In this document: in pieces, positions 20,819 to 33,760 of the stretch
Numbering within the stretch: position 1 is the stretch's first letter
Layout of the letters: every line of letters starts with the position of its first letter
Origin: Diphasiastrum complanatum
Lineage: Eukaryota; Streptophyta; Lycopodiopsida; Lycopodiales; Lycopodiaceae
Direction: 5' to 3'
DNA length: 64,000 nt
Assembly (NCBI GenBank): GCA_029204225.1
Contig: MU832240.1
Coordinates: 17,065-81,064 of the forward strand
Program-made: the position numbers and the translations under genes
The notes under the pieces: generated by a model
The model's database searches: none
The model's input: the letters and a program-made list of their open reading frames with translations, nothing else
What the model was told of the DNA's origin: nothing

Positions 20819-22008
20819 TCATACCAATTTTCCATCCAATATAAAACTGAAATATTCGGGGATATCTTGTTGTAAAAGTGTCAGTTCCGTTCTAATGTAG
20901 AATAAGGTCCAGTCGTGCTCAACCTCAATAGTAGTAAGTAAATCCCCATTTGCCATGATATCAATGCATATACGATCAGTGTGTCCAATGCTGTCTAGAT
21001 CTTGATCTAATGGGGCCCAAGTACCATTGTGTTCTTTCCATCTCTGATAATGAAACACCATACTTAGCATTTGCTTTTCTATACTGTATCTAAATGATAT
21101 GGATGAATGTTTGATTCTACAAGCAATATCTGCAGTGGATCTTATATCCCAACCTTTGTCCATGAATTTGAATTAAAAATCATCTGATAGATTTTTGCAA
21201 ACAAACAATGTGGGAGTTTGATGCACCTCTGTGTTTGAAAAAGAGCTGACAAACAATGACATTGGAAAAAACCAGCTTAAGTGCACATTTCTTGATCGAG
21301 TACTAGTTTTGAGTGACTTTTGTACATCATTATATAGCTTGGAACAAAAACATTATATTGTCGTTGACTGCAATCCACCACACGTTATCTTGAAAATTAG
21401 GTAGAGGTATACACTCTAGTTTTTCCATTCCTCCATTTGTGTCTGGAATATACATAGCATTGTAAAAAACTATTCCAGAATCTGCAAGTTCTTTTGTCGT
21501 TCGTCCTCTGTATTGCAATTTGCCAATTTCTGAATGGATGACATCTATAATACCTGAAAGAGACGCCACAAGTTCCCATTCATGTAATTTTGAAGGATAT
21601 AGATCTGCAATATAAAATCATAATAAGCTCCGATTCATAAATACGATTACGTTTTAAAAATGACAAGCAATCCAAAAAATTAAGATACTTACAATTACAC
21701 TTTCAAAAATCATGTGGATTTATAGCCTCCACATTAAGTTCTGAATGCATATAAACATGTTGAATAAGCACCTCTGAAATGGTTTGTCCTCCTGGAGAAA
21801 CTTTGAAATCAATAATCCGCCCTTTCCAATAAGATCTATATGTATACTTGGCCTTTTTCTTTTGGTGAAAAGCCCCTCTCGTCGATGGATGCATCAGTAC
21901 CCAAGAAGCCTCATGATATTCACGAGCAATCCATGTGCCATCATCTTCTTTCTCATTATAAAAAATTGTAGAGCATATCAAGGATCTCGGTCTCCTTCTC
22001 ATCGCCAT
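20819..22008 (-). CDS. Unknown spliced gene with BAH-like and ubiquitin-like hints
   Basis: Three coding-like blocks on the - strand: 22008-21703 (MAMRRRPRSLICSTIFYNEK, DDGTWIAREYHEASWVLMHP, WKGRIIDFKVSPGG), about 21605-21330 after a TTGCAG acceptor (HEWELVASLSGIIDVIHSEI), and 21163-20819 (ending DWTLFYIRTELTLL, YFSFILDGKLV). GRIIDF.. followed by ELVAS...I...I is reminiscent of a BAH chromatin-reader domain, and the last block looks like a ubiquitin-type beta-grasp fold. Both are weak by-eye resemblances. GTAAGT donors follow the first block near 21692. It converges on the H3-Ulp1 gene. In-frame stops at block edges make exon limits uncertain. Confidence 0.35.
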
Positions 22009-22356
22009 AGCCTGAAGAGTTCGTGTTTGAACTCGTCAATATGAGAGTCCAGAGTATAATAGGCACCAAACCTATTTGTGAGTCCCAAGATAATTTTAAC
22101 TTGAGGTTAACCCAAGCAGTTTAGTCAACCAGTTGTCGCGCATGCCAACCAATAGTATGCTTCCAATCTACTGGACCGAAAATTCAAATTTGCCCACACA
22201 TGAATTGTGTTTTCCGGGTCAGGCGAGTTATGTTACATAGAAGCCACTATGTCAAGAACCGATTGGGCCACGGACATAAACAACAAGGAAAAAAAAAAAC
22301 TCATAACAAACGGCTCTTCTAAGTTTGAGAACTCCTATAATGTAAATGACAGGATG
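22009..22356. other. Upstream region, no gene
   Basis: Lies between the start of the - strand unknown gene and the CACTA terminus. No recognised element. Confidence 0.4.
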
Positions 22357-22375
22357 CACTACAAGAGGACGGGTG
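22357..22375 (+). repeat. CACTA terminal inverted repeat (left end)
   Basis: CACTACAAGAGGACGGGTG begins with the CACTACAAGA hallmark of En/Spm (CACTA) ends. The three bases before it (ATG, 22354-22356) would be the target duplication. The matching right end was not found, so the element is truncated or rearranged on the right. Confidence 0.7.
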
Positions 22376-22925
22376 ATTTCCAAGGCTTTTTTTGTGCGTT
22401 TTTTTTTAACGATAGTTTTTAAAATGAGTCGTTGGGGGGCAAAAAGCTCAAGCCTCAGGTCTGGTTTCTAGCCTCGGTATAAGCCTACCAAATTTTAACT
22501 TGTTTTTCAAACATTTATAGAGAGTATTATAAAGAGGCATATACAGAGGGATATAAAGGGCCCTTCGTCATAACCCACGATACGTTATAGAGTGTAAATG
22601 GATCTCAGTTTTGAAATTTGTTACCTATCAATACATTAAATTCTATTTTCTATCAACATTGGTTGTCATATGCACAAGTGAATAAAGAAATTTATGTATC
22701 ACAAAAAAATGATAACCACAATTTGTGTACTCACATGCGTTGACTTCTTGTTTGATGTCAACTAGTCAATTAATAAAGTGTAATCGCACCTGTGAGAAAT
22801 ATGATTAATATTACAATGAGTTTAAATACATTATACTGTCTCATTTATTTATTTGGTGATTCGTCGTTATCATTTGCCGCATCAGAATGCAACATATCCG
22901 CCAAACCAAATGAGACCCAAATATC

Positions 22926-23830
22926 TCATATAGCTTCGTTATTAGTAAGTTGATCTTCAAAAGCTAATGGCGACGATGACAACGAGTGAGATCGAGAAGG
23001 TGTGTCGTGTGTCATCGATCCATCCGATGATGATACATCACGTTCAACACCATCATTAGCTTGTGAAGCTTGCATATGATCGTCCTCTGAAAATGTGTCA
23101 TCGATTCCATCAACATGGTCTTGTTCATGAGGTGCATCAGTTGGCACCGTCATGTCCTCCACAACATCTCTATCTTCAAAAATTCTTTTACTTTGAGAAG
23201 CGACTTGAATCACATACCACCATCTAGGATCTGAATGATCGGGGTGAAAGACCACCTATAATTGATCGATGTTACTATAAACATTGACTAATAATTAGTA
23301 TCCATAGCTATGTTACAGTTGCTTGGATATACACATATTATACATTTTTTGCAGTATACTGAAAATCGACTGATTGACAACAAAAGAGCATAGACATCTT
23401 GAAGACATTGAAGAAATGTACCTGGTCACATTGTTAAGGAAAAACAAATGTATCGCTTTGATCCGTCCAAAGCTTGGTAGAGTCAATGGCAAAATAACTA
23501 CTCTCATCTTTCATGACAGTTGCATTGGGACCATTGCAAATAACTTTGAACCATTTGACATCAAATATAAAAAAGCTGAATTGCCTAAATCCAACTTCGA
23601 GGATGTCATTGATTGTCCCACAATAAGCAAGTTGAGAAGAGAGTAAATTGGTGTCTGCCATACTTGCTCGACTCTCTTGGGTAAAATTTGCCATGACTCC
23701 ACAATCGTATGTGTTTTTATTTTTGTCAATGTGCTCTGTACAAAAGAGTCGTCCATGTGTCCAGAGTGCATTGTATTTTTTGTACTAAACAAAATAGAAA
23801 AAAATGTGTTAGGAACAACAAACATGTATA
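22926..23830 (-). pseudogene. CACTA transposase region, DUF4216-like
   Basis: On the - strand the sequence encodes YDCGVMANFTQESRASMADT, LAYCGTINDILEVGF, FFIFDVKWFKV, then FHPDHSDPRWWYVIQVASQS and KRIFEDRDVVEDM, followed by an acidic Ser-rich tail (EDDHMQASQANDGV). This order is that of the DUF4216 region near the C-terminus of plant En/Spm transposase-related proteins. Stops after TFVFP near 23434 and around 23260-23400 interrupt it. It lies between the CACTA left terminus at 22357 and the TNP2-like part at 24050-25030, in the same orientation. Confidence 0.75.
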
Positions 23831-23915
23831 AAATTTCACATACAAATGATTTAATTAACATGTGAATGATGATCATCATAGCTTACATGTAACTCACACC
23901 CCCTTGCAAATCACT

Positions 23916-24021
<106 letters not shown>

Positions 24022-24049
24022 TTCTTGGTTATTTGCCGAGGCTTCTCTA

Positions 24050-25030
24050 AGGGCATCACGTAGCTAATTAAGCATCATGTCCTTGCGTAGAAGGGCAAGG
24101 TTAGGTGGATATGGTTGTCTTCTATGACCTCCCTTGAAAGTGGCTCGTCTATGAGCCTTGGCCTCTTCATATAGAGAAATCCACTTTTGCATTTCTTCAC
24201 TATTAAGAATGCAAAACTTATTTACCTTCTCCTTAAAAACTTTCTCAACACCAAGGGAAGCACAAACTGCATGAGCAAAAACAATCTGGCCATTGAGATA
24301 CAGATATGCGCAATGAGATCATCATGAAATTACAAGACATGCTATAAAATGTAATCCAGAATGCTGAGGTGGAAGCAACATAAAAAAACATGCCATGCCA
24401 ACTTGTAAAAAATTATGCAAGTCATGAGACTTTCGTCCACTTAGCTTGTTGTCCCTTGTGAAGGCACCCTGCACTTTAGGCATCACATGTTTCCTGTCAG
24501 AGTTTGAAATGAGGCTATTGCCTTCTTTACAATCGTCTCTTCTCTCCGCGAGAAGATCCATTGAGCCTTTGGGAGGACAATTGAATTCCCTACCATTTGT
24601 GGGCATAAATTGGCCATCTTTTCCACTTCTTTTAAGTCATCTCGTGCATCTTTTTTATCTTTGGCACTGGTTAAGTGTTCCCAGATTGTGCTCCCCACAT
24701 TCTTGAATATGTGCATGCAAGAGGGAGTCGCCTAGACCTTGATTGGATCTCCAAATTTGAAGCCAATCACTTGCTTACAACATAAAGAAACAAGCACACA
24801 CATTTAATTGAGAAAATTATCGCTAGAACATATTTAAAGAGAGGCACTATTAAAAAAATAAATGACATTGAATATTGGCCCAAATATTATGTGTTGTACC
24901 TTCATGGTGTGGGAACGTTGACCAACAAGCCCCTCACGCATAGGGTGATTGGGTGGAAGGTATCGAGTGTGGCCCTCATAAACCATCTTTCATAGATATT
25001 GTGAGTGGCGTGCTTGCAAATTCTAGCCAC
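24050..25030 (-). pseudogene. CACTA TNP2-type transposase
   Basis: Recognisable from the 5' side: GHTRYLPPNHPMREGLVGQR (about 24975-24905), the MHIFKNVGSTIWEHL motif with KDARDDLKEVEKM (24716-24620), LSGRKSHDLHNFLQV (about 24450-24410), then CASLGVEKVFKEKVNKFCIL and AKAHRRATFKGGHRR (24270-24130). This is the order in plant TNP2/En-Spm transposases, where MHI-KN and GxKSHD segments are conserved. Frame changes at about 24480-24600 and several stops make it non-functional. Introns may explain some gaps (24730-24900). Confidence 0.85.
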
Positions 25031-25130
25031 AAATGGGACATGCATTGTAGCCACTGAGTGAGAGCCCTTCATTGAAAAAAAAAAACTGACTTAATTATTG
25101 TGAGTGCAACGTTTGGAGCGAGAGAAAATT

Positions 25131-25240
<110 letters not shown>

Positions 25241-25249
25241 TAGTGGGCA

Positions 25250-25535
25250 TCCCAATCAACAGTGTGAGGACATCCCGTATAAGAGCTTGTTTAAGGGTGG
25301 GTTACCCACCCTACTCTCCCTAAGCGTGACATAGGGAGAGCAGGGTGGGTTAACATCTCCCTTACATGTTGTCTCTAAAATATCTTTAATATATATACCA
25401 GTAAAGAGTGCCCGTCATTGACGGGTGAGCAACGATGGTTTAGGAGGAAAGCTGATGGTCGTTGCGGGTGGCCGATGTATGTGTGTGTATGTACGTGGCC
25501 ATAGCTGATGGCACGAGCGACTGATGGGGGGTGGG
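25250..25535. repeat. Dispersed repeat with a strong hairpin, copy 1
   Basis: Homologous to 31690-31970, sharing GCGTGACATAGGG, GTGCCCGTCGTTGACGGG-like sequence, GATTTAGGAGGAAAG-like sequence and GGCCGATGTATGTGTGTGTA. At 25304-25350 arms ACCCACCCTACTCTCCCTA and TAGGGAGAGCAGGGTGGGT (19 bp, one mismatch) flank AGCGTGACA. No protein is encoded. It could be the end of a non-autonomous element. Confidence 0.7.
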
Positions 25536-25564
25536 TGTGCACGAGCGTGATGTGTGTGTGATGC

Positions 25565-27050
<1,486 letters not shown>

Positions 27051-27370
27051 CATATCGTTGACAGGTAATGGAGGCCAATCTAGGTGGCGACTGATGATTT
27101 GGATGATGGCCAATCTCGCGCATCTCGAATATCTAACATTCCATTTAGAGAATTAAGCCAAGGGGATAGTAATCCATCTTAAAATATTTATCATAGAGGA
27201 TAAATACATAATCGAACGTTTGTATAACCTATGCTTTGAAACAGCTTAGCAAAGAAAGGAGAGATGGATGAATGATTTACATTCAAAGAATTCTTGAAAA
27301 TACATTCTAAACAATACATGTCATTTGGATAAAGATAAAATACATTTTTGAACTGTAAATAAAAAGAGTT

Positions 27371-27960
27371 TCAAAACATCGTAGAAATGTCATCACTTAA
27401 ATCTAATACCATCACCTGGCTATACACCAGGCTATCTAACATTGCCTCAAAGGCAGATGCACTAATAGTGCTGCTATTCCTATAAACATATCTTATATCA
27501 CTAAGTAGCAAATCTACATCTAAGAGCAAATGAAATCTCTGAGGAGATGTGGCAATGATGCTCTCTTCACTAATCAAATAACAAATATATAGCTCCAACA
27601 ACCACATGAATGTGCTGCACAAGATATGCTCTCCATCACCAAGCAGCTCCCTAAACTCCACGGAAAATCGATGATGATCCACCATCAAGTTCACCATCTG
27701 CACAAACACACAGGTGGCCAACTGTTATTAGATGAGACAAATCATAATATCAAGATTGAACATTGTCAAAAATGATTTATGTAGGACCGAAACATGTATC
27801 ACGCTACATTTATAAACCCTAATCTATGCAATGTATTTGGTCAAAATAACAAACGACTCACCAACATTACTGACATAAAAAACTGACATGCTTGTTGACT
27901 GGATTCAATGTTTGAGAGTTTGTCATCAACTAAGATGCACCTATAGTACGGACAAACCTT
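27371..27960 (-). CDS. Unknown spliced gene, paralogue 1
   Basis: Two exons on the - strand. Exon a (about 27960-27865) encodes STRKVCPYYRCILVDDKLSN and SQQACQFFMSVML up to donor TTG/GTGAGT. Exon b (after AG at about 27722) encodes ATCVFVQMVNLMVDHHRF, LLDVDLLLSDIRYVYRN and LDSLVYSQVMVLDLSDD, ending at 27371. A diverged copy at 33275-33760 has the same exon structure and about half its residues identical over the last 51 positions. I do not recognise the family. Conservation of the splice site and protein, rather than DNA, suggests past function. Confidence 0.55.
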
Positions 27961-28352
27961 CCTTGTAGACTGCTCCCAAACTGCGTCTGTTTGTTGTGTG
28001 ACACGGGTTATGCTATAACTTTCACCTAGGAAGATGCAAAACCTTCAAATTAGGATAGGCTCTGATTGGTTTACAGTTTTCACTGTAGGCCTCTACAATT
28101 GTACACAAATTTTAAACTTTGGTATTCACCAAGATTGTGTACGGTTGCAGATGCCTACATCTAAATGCTTGCAACAATAAGAGTCTCTCCAAATTTGAAG
28201 GTTACATTCTCCCAGGTGGAAGGTGTGGCAAAGCCTATATCAGACAAACAATAATAATCACCAACTACAAAAACAACATTTACGTTTATTTGAATGTACA
28301 TACATACATATATAACAAAAGGTTATCTCCCATGAAAAATACGGATTTTCCA

Positions 28353-28402
28353 GGTACAACAGATTAGCAATCCGCCGCTTTAGTCCACTCGGCCATCTCT
28401 CC
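28353..28402 (-). pseudogene. trnS-GCU: 5' half of plastid-type tRNA-Ser (GCU)
   Basis: The - strand reads GGAGAGATGGCCGAGTGGAC then TAAAGCGGCGGATTGCTAAT, which matches the acceptor 5' strand, D arm and anticodon arm (anticodon GCT) of land-plant chloroplast trnS-GCU. The match stops after CTGTTGTACC in the variable region; no T arm (GGTTCGAATCC) or 3' acceptor follows. It is best read as a plastid DNA insertion remnant in the nucleus rather than a working tRNA. Confidence 0.75.
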
Positions 28403-28595
28403 GAACTGGTTCTCTCATAGTTCCCAGAGGCAGCATCGCCCATTCCAGGTTGATATTGGGAAGGAGGTAACTAAAATGCCTGGCTGGCTGGCTGGTTGGC
28501 ATGGCAGAGGAAAGAGATATGGCGTTAGAGCGAGCCAGAATGCCACATTCTTAACAAGCCTTAGAATGATGACTATTTGTTATGCCAATTCCTCT

Positions 28596-28813
28596 AGAAA
28601 CTAAAATACTCATCGTAATTTCAATTGGAACCTTGGGATCGACACGATGTTGATAGTATAGATCAATGTAATCCACATCTATCCTCTTCAGACTTGCTTC
28701 ACAAGCAACCTGAACATAAGCTGGATTGCCTCTATAGAAAGATTTCCTTTGTCACCATAAGCTACTGCAAATTTAGTGGCAAGCTGCACTTTGTCCCGTA
28801 TGGCTTTTATAGC
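28596..28813 (-). pseudogene. Aldo-keto reductase exon fragment
   Basis: After a CTGCAG acceptor at 28814-28819 the - strand encodes [20 protein letters not shown], then in another frame [20 protein letters not shown] and [19 protein letters not shown]. These match plant aldo-keto reductases (the PCNT115/perakine-reductase-like group), around the catalytic-Lys-containing ATKF segment and the D-x-YYQHR segment. A frame change near 28730 breaks it, and no other exon is seen. It is a gene fragment, possibly captured by a mobile element, lying 200 bp from the trnS remnant. Confidence 0.75.
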
Positions 28814-29084
28814 CTGCAGACAAAGAAAGGGATCAACAACAGTAACTAATAATCACCAACGCTTCTCAAGGTTGTAATGACTCTTGCAAAACCATTTATG
28901 TTCTAATTGGAATACCAATGGGGCATAGCTCATTCAAGCAAACACCTTAAAAAAGTATCTAAAAATAGTATAGTAGGCACAACTAGAGATATAATCCGCT
29001 TTGTAGATTCACAGCCACTTTGCAGGTATGTTACTTAGGCATTTGATATATTTTCTTGAACATATCATAGCATCTGATATTTTC

Positions 29085-29938
29085 TTAACGTATAATTTCT
29101 TTTACCTTCATTTGCGGATGCCCGTCATGTAAAGAAGATATTCAAGTCGGAAGAACAATGAAAATAGTGTGCTCACACACATTAGTAGACTCTATTTAAT
29201 TATTTGATTGGATTTAAATTTTTTGTAAGTAAGTGTTACAAATGCTTTTATCAATAAAAGTATTAAAATAATGACCTCAATTCAAAAAGTCATAATTGCA
29301 ATATTTTTTTGCTCTTTGAGCTGATTCCAACAAGTATATGCATGACAATATTTGATTTCAGTTTGACTGATATTTTTAAAGATCCTATTCAGTCAGATGA
29401 AGTTTTACACCTTTTACGGTATTTTTTGACTTTCTTTCAAGTTAAATATCTTCTAAGTATGAGCTCTGATTCGAGTGATATAGAAAACAATATTGCTCTA
29501 TTTTTTGAGTTCTTTGCATTGACTATATGGATGATTACCTTAAAGTATTTTCATAATGTGATCCATAATCAGGCTAACCAAACTTTATGTGATTGTACAA
29601 ATTCTGAAAATTGACTTTGGATCCTCAAATCATTAATCTGTCTCTCACTCTCTTAATACAAGTTCAAAGCCTACTTAATTTCATTTTTGTGAATATCATG
29701 TCTGAAAACCCCTACCAACAAGTAGTTACTTCGAAGTTTGTATGAAACAATGTTTCATATAGAAAGCACATCCGCCTGAAACCACTAGTACAAGTCAAAC
29801 AAGACTATTTTTAACGTAAAATTTGAGCCATAATCTTTCTTTATGCTCAAAAGTGATAAATAACAATTTAAAATATAGTAGGATGCCTGCTTAAAATAGA
29901 GTGTCATGTTTACTATCTTTTATAGGTATCCATGGCCA

Positions 29939-30020
<82 letters not shown>

Positions 30021-30431
30021 TCTTTGGGGCCGCTATTGTTTGGTTGATTCTGACGAAATCCATGTTAAGTTTGACTTGCAGGATAAATGAACAAAGGTTG
30101 TGAATAGCATGTCAACCAACAAATAGTTACTCCGGAGTTTGTACGAAACAATGTTTCATACAAAACTCCGGTTTCTGAAAGCACATCATCCAGAAAGAAG
30201 AGATTGGCCCGTAGGAGACAAGCCAAGAGTAGGGCTTTGCCAACATGTAGTATAGGCACTGCAGGTGTGTCCCGACGTAGCGATGGTACATTGACTTTAG
30301 ATGCCAATGTACAATCACTTAGCAATCGTGCAATAGAGCACATCAGGAGTAGCAAAACCAGTTTGGTTGTAGGCGTGCCTCCGCATAGCTATCATCCATT
30401 GAGATTACATCATGTCATGGTACCATCACCT
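29085..30431 (+). repeat. Left arm of large inverted repeat: Helitron 5' region, copy 2
   Basis: Homologous in inverted orientation to 37984-39300 at high identity by eye, including the CT microsatellite in the same place. It contains a frame at 29345-29614 (TIFDFSLTDIFKDPIQSDEV, YLLSMSSDSSDIENNIALFF) that matches 39035-38829. It also carries the start of the Helitron protein at 30204 (MARRRQAKSRALPTCSIGTA), which is cut off at about 30431. The arm is thus the promoter and N-terminal end of a second, truncated Helitron copy. Confidence 0.85.
29941..30017. repeat. (TC)n microsatellite, 77 bp
   Basis: Lies in the left inverted-repeat arm, at the position equivalent to 38394-38458. Confidence 0.95.
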
Positions 30432-30868
30432 ATATGCATCAAGAATTCATCATCACCTAAAGCGTGTCTACATCCTCTCTTCTTGCATCAACAACTATCC
30501 ACCTTTCATAACTTTAAATGAAATAAAGATCTCTACAAATGGAGGACCATCTCGCTGTTGGTGCTGCTCAGTACAATAGCAGGTCTCTCTCTATTTACAA
30601 ATGCAGATGCATATCGCTGCATGGTGATACGTTAAGCAAAATTGTTGAGCCTAACTCATATAGATAGATAGCATAGGAAGCAGCGCTCCATAGAAACAAC
30701 TTCACACAGGGCTGTAGTACCCATCATCCTTGATCGTAAGAATTATTTACAGCAAGTCGCACCCAGACTTTCACGATATACACAAAGGCTCTACATTTTC
30801 AAGATTTAAAAGGCACAGTTCAAATCTAGTGAGTTCAGACCGTGAATGGAAGATGTGGACAAACCTCA

Positions 30869-30904
30869 CTCTGATACCATGATACAGAATGCTATCAGAA
30901 GATC

Positions 30905-30951
<47 letters not shown>

Positions 30952-31180
30952 TAGATGTATACACTCACTTGATCCAAGCTCTCATCTGATCAGTGAAGAA
31001 TGTGTGATGATGATCCCGGGCTCTCAGCTAATCAGTGAAGAACGTGTGATGAAACCCTTCAGCAAACTTAGAAGCAAGAGTCTGAAGCATTCAGGCTGGA
31101 AAAAGAGTCTGCAGAATCTGCCAGAGAAAGATATCGTCCTACAAATTCATCCAAAAAGTCAGAGTAAGAGCCTGCAGAAT
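30869..31180 (-). mobile_element. Copia-type primer site with partial 5' LTR
   Basis: On the - strand TGGTATCAGAG (30879-30869), complementary to initiator tRNA-Met, follows directly after CA (30881-30880), as at the 5' LTR/leader junction of plant Ty1/copia elements. The putative LTR extends to higher coordinates and includes an AG microsatellite (30909-30942) and two CTGATCAGTGAAGAA-type repeats. No copia coding sequence follows on the - strand below 30868, so this is a truncated or non-autonomous element. Confidence 0.5.
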
Positions 31181-31186
31181 CTCTGT

Positions 31187-31385
31187 GAGAGAGAGAGAGA
31201 GAGAGCGCGATCCAACCAGCCTATTTGATCTGACCGCCCAACTATCGGTGGACTCATCCAGGTGCAGAGAGAGAGAGAGAAAGAGAGAGGTGCAGAGAGA
31301 GAAAGAGAGAGGATAATCGAAGAGAGCAAGGATAATGCGTGAAAGAGAGAAGGAGCTCTGGAGCAGGGATAATCCGAGCGCAACC

Positions 31386-31427
<42 letters not shown>

Positions 31428-31480
31428 GAGATCGAGCGAGCGAGCGAGCCAGAGAGAGCCGCCAGCCCAGAGCATGAATG
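31187..31480. repeat. Interrupted AG-rich microsatellite cluster
   Basis: Short AG runs with interruptions at 31187-31206, 31266-31315 and 31388-31425, followed by GCGAGCGAGCGAGC. Between 31500 and 31700 lies a G/T-rich degenerate repeat of GTTCTAAGGTGTGTAAGG-like units. Confidence 0.8.
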
Positions 31481-31689
31481 CTACGGTCAGCGGGCAACAA
31501 TGGGCAGGTACTGGCCGAGAGAGGAATGTGGCGGTTGAGGGTGTTGTAAGGTTGAGGTTGTAAGTTAAGTAATGTGTGGCGGTTGAGGTTTTAAGGTTGA
31601 GGGTGTTGTAAGGGTGTAATTGTGTTCTAAGGTGTAATGGTTGTAAGGTGTGGAAGGGTGTTCTAAGGTGTGTAAGGGTGTTCTAAGGT

Positions 31690-31970
31690 GTGTAAGTTGT
31701 AATGGTGGTGTTAACCCACCTTACTATTCTTAGGCGTGACATAGGGTACTAGACGAGTTAACACCACCCTTACATTCTCTTTTTAGAATATATACTAGTT
31801 GTGAGTGCCCGTCGTTGACGGGCAATGGCCGCTGATCTAGGTGACGGCCAATGATTTGAAAATTCAGTATCTCGTTCACGGGCGAGCAGCGATGATTTAG
31901 GAGGAAAGTCGATGGTCGTTGATGGCTGGCCGATGTATGTGTGTGTATGTACGTGGTCGTCCATTCGAGT
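31690..31970. repeat. Dispersed repeat with foldback, copy 2
   Basis: Homologous to 25250-25535. Here a 12-bp perfect inverted repeat GGTGGTGTTAAC / GTTAACACCACC (about 31704-31715 and 31757-31768) surrounds the shared GCGTGACATAGGG. As in copy 1 it is followed immediately by the TTCGAGTC minisatellite. Confidence 0.7.
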
Positions 31971-32512
31971 CTAGGAGAAATTCAAGTCTTGAGAAAAATT
32001 CGAGTCATCGAGAATTTTGAGTCTTGAGAAAAATCGAGTCTTGGAAAAAATTCGAGTCTTGGGAAAAATTCGAGTCTTTGAAAAATTCGAGTCTTTCAAA
32101 AAATTTTGAGTCTTGACAAAAATTCAAGTTATCAAATAATTCATGTCATCAAATTCGAGTCATCAAATAATTCGTGTCTTTACAAAAATTTGAGTCATTC
32201 TAGAAATTCGAGTCGTTCTAAAAATTCGAGTCTTCTTAAAAATTCGAGTCATTGAAAAATTCGAGCTTTTCAAAAAATCGAGTCGTTCAAAGAATTCAAG
32301 TCCTTGGAAAAATTCGAGTAGTCCAAAAAATTCGAGTCTAAAAAATTTGAGTCTCAAAACTTCGAGTCGTTCCAAAATTCGAGTCTTTTTGGAAAAAAAT
32401 CGAATCTTTATGAAAAAATTCGAGACATTAGAAAAATTCGAGTCATAAAAGTCTTTCCAAAAATTCGAGTTTTTCCAAAAAATTCGAGTTTTCCAAAAAA
32501 TTTCATATGCAA
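31962..32512. repeat. TTCGAGTC minisatellite, third array
   Basis: Degenerate 16-18 bp units around AAAAATTCGAGTCTT, of the same family as 25838-26325 and 26620-27045. The - strand open frame here is a by-product. Confidence 0.85.
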
Positions 32513-33044
32513 TGCACATTCTAATTACTTGCTTGCACTCTCAACTATTTGCAATAGTCCATTGAGAGCTTGACATTGTTCTATGATGTCTTATTAGCTA
32601 TTAATATATACAATCACTATCCTACAAATTCACATAGAGTATTCACATTCATTGGCATGGAAGAAATGGAATGTGTGTGTACATGTGTGTATGGATTTGT
32701 TGAAAGTGGTTCGTACTACAAAAGTTACTCACTCACTACAGCTCGTCTCTCACTACAGCTCTAGATTACTCCTCAACTCTTCAGGACGTTGGGACAGGTA
32801 GCTATCCCATAGATTCCATAGCTGCAAACTTAGATTGTGTGAATATCATGGTGATTGATTATCATGCAAGTTGGGAGCCAAACACAATTGGAGCCCACAC
32901 AACTCTAAACCGTGTTCTTAAAATGTTTCATAAACCATGTTTCCAAACAGTGTTCAAGACGTTGGGACAGAAAACTATCCCTTAGATTTCATAGATTCCA
33001 TTTGTCTAAAATTGCCCGCAAGATTCATCCATTCGGCCTCATTT

Positions 33045-33164
<120 letters not shown>

Positions 33165-33274
33165 GTCTGTGTGTTTGTGCATGTATTCAATGTGTGGGTT
33201 TGAAAAACATTCATCACAAAAACCAAAACTATTATAAAAAATTGAAGCAACAACAACTTCATATTCCAATATTT

Positions 33275-33760
33275 TTAAGAAATAGACATCATGTCATCTG
33301 ATAAGTCAGAAACCAATACCTGGGCATACACCAGGTTATCTAACATTGGCTCAAAGTCACTAAGTCTAACAACACTAACATGTCTCCAAACATATGCCAC
33401 ATTCCTGAGTAACATATCTACATCTAATAGGAATCGATATTCTCTTGGCATAAAACATCTTCTCCTTTGTTGTTGGAATAAGAACTCTGCATAAGCTTCT
33501 ATCAACCACAAAATGGAGCTGCAAGACACCTCATCACCAAAACAAAATAACTCTGTCAGGTTTTGCACAAAAGTCCCGTGGTTTATGTAGGTCTTCGACA
33601 TCTGCAACAACACCAAGAATATGAGCAATGTATTTGGTCAAAATAACAAACGACTCACCAATTTTACTGACATAAGAAGCTACCCTGCTTGTTGACTGGA
33701 TTCAATGTCCAAATATAATCTCCGACAATAATCCTAAAATCTACAAACTAACCTAACCTT
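33275..33760 (-). CDS. Unknown spliced gene, paralogue 2
   Basis: Exon b (33600-33275, after AG) encodes MSKTYINHGTFVQNLTELF, FLLDVDMLLRNVAYVWRH and MLDNLVYAQVLVSDLSDD. The upstream exon a (about 33735-33660) encodes YLDIESSQQAGSFLMSVK and ends at G/GTGAGT. It parallels 27371-27960 in protein, splice position and intron sequence (ATGTATTTGGTCAAAATAAC is shared). The frame of exon b is open. It lies between the GA tract and the telomere-like tract, in the same orientation as the Helitron helicase. Confidence 0.55.

Noticed and set aside
28353-28402. Functional tRNA-Ser gene
   Set aside because: T arm and 3' acceptor strand are missing.
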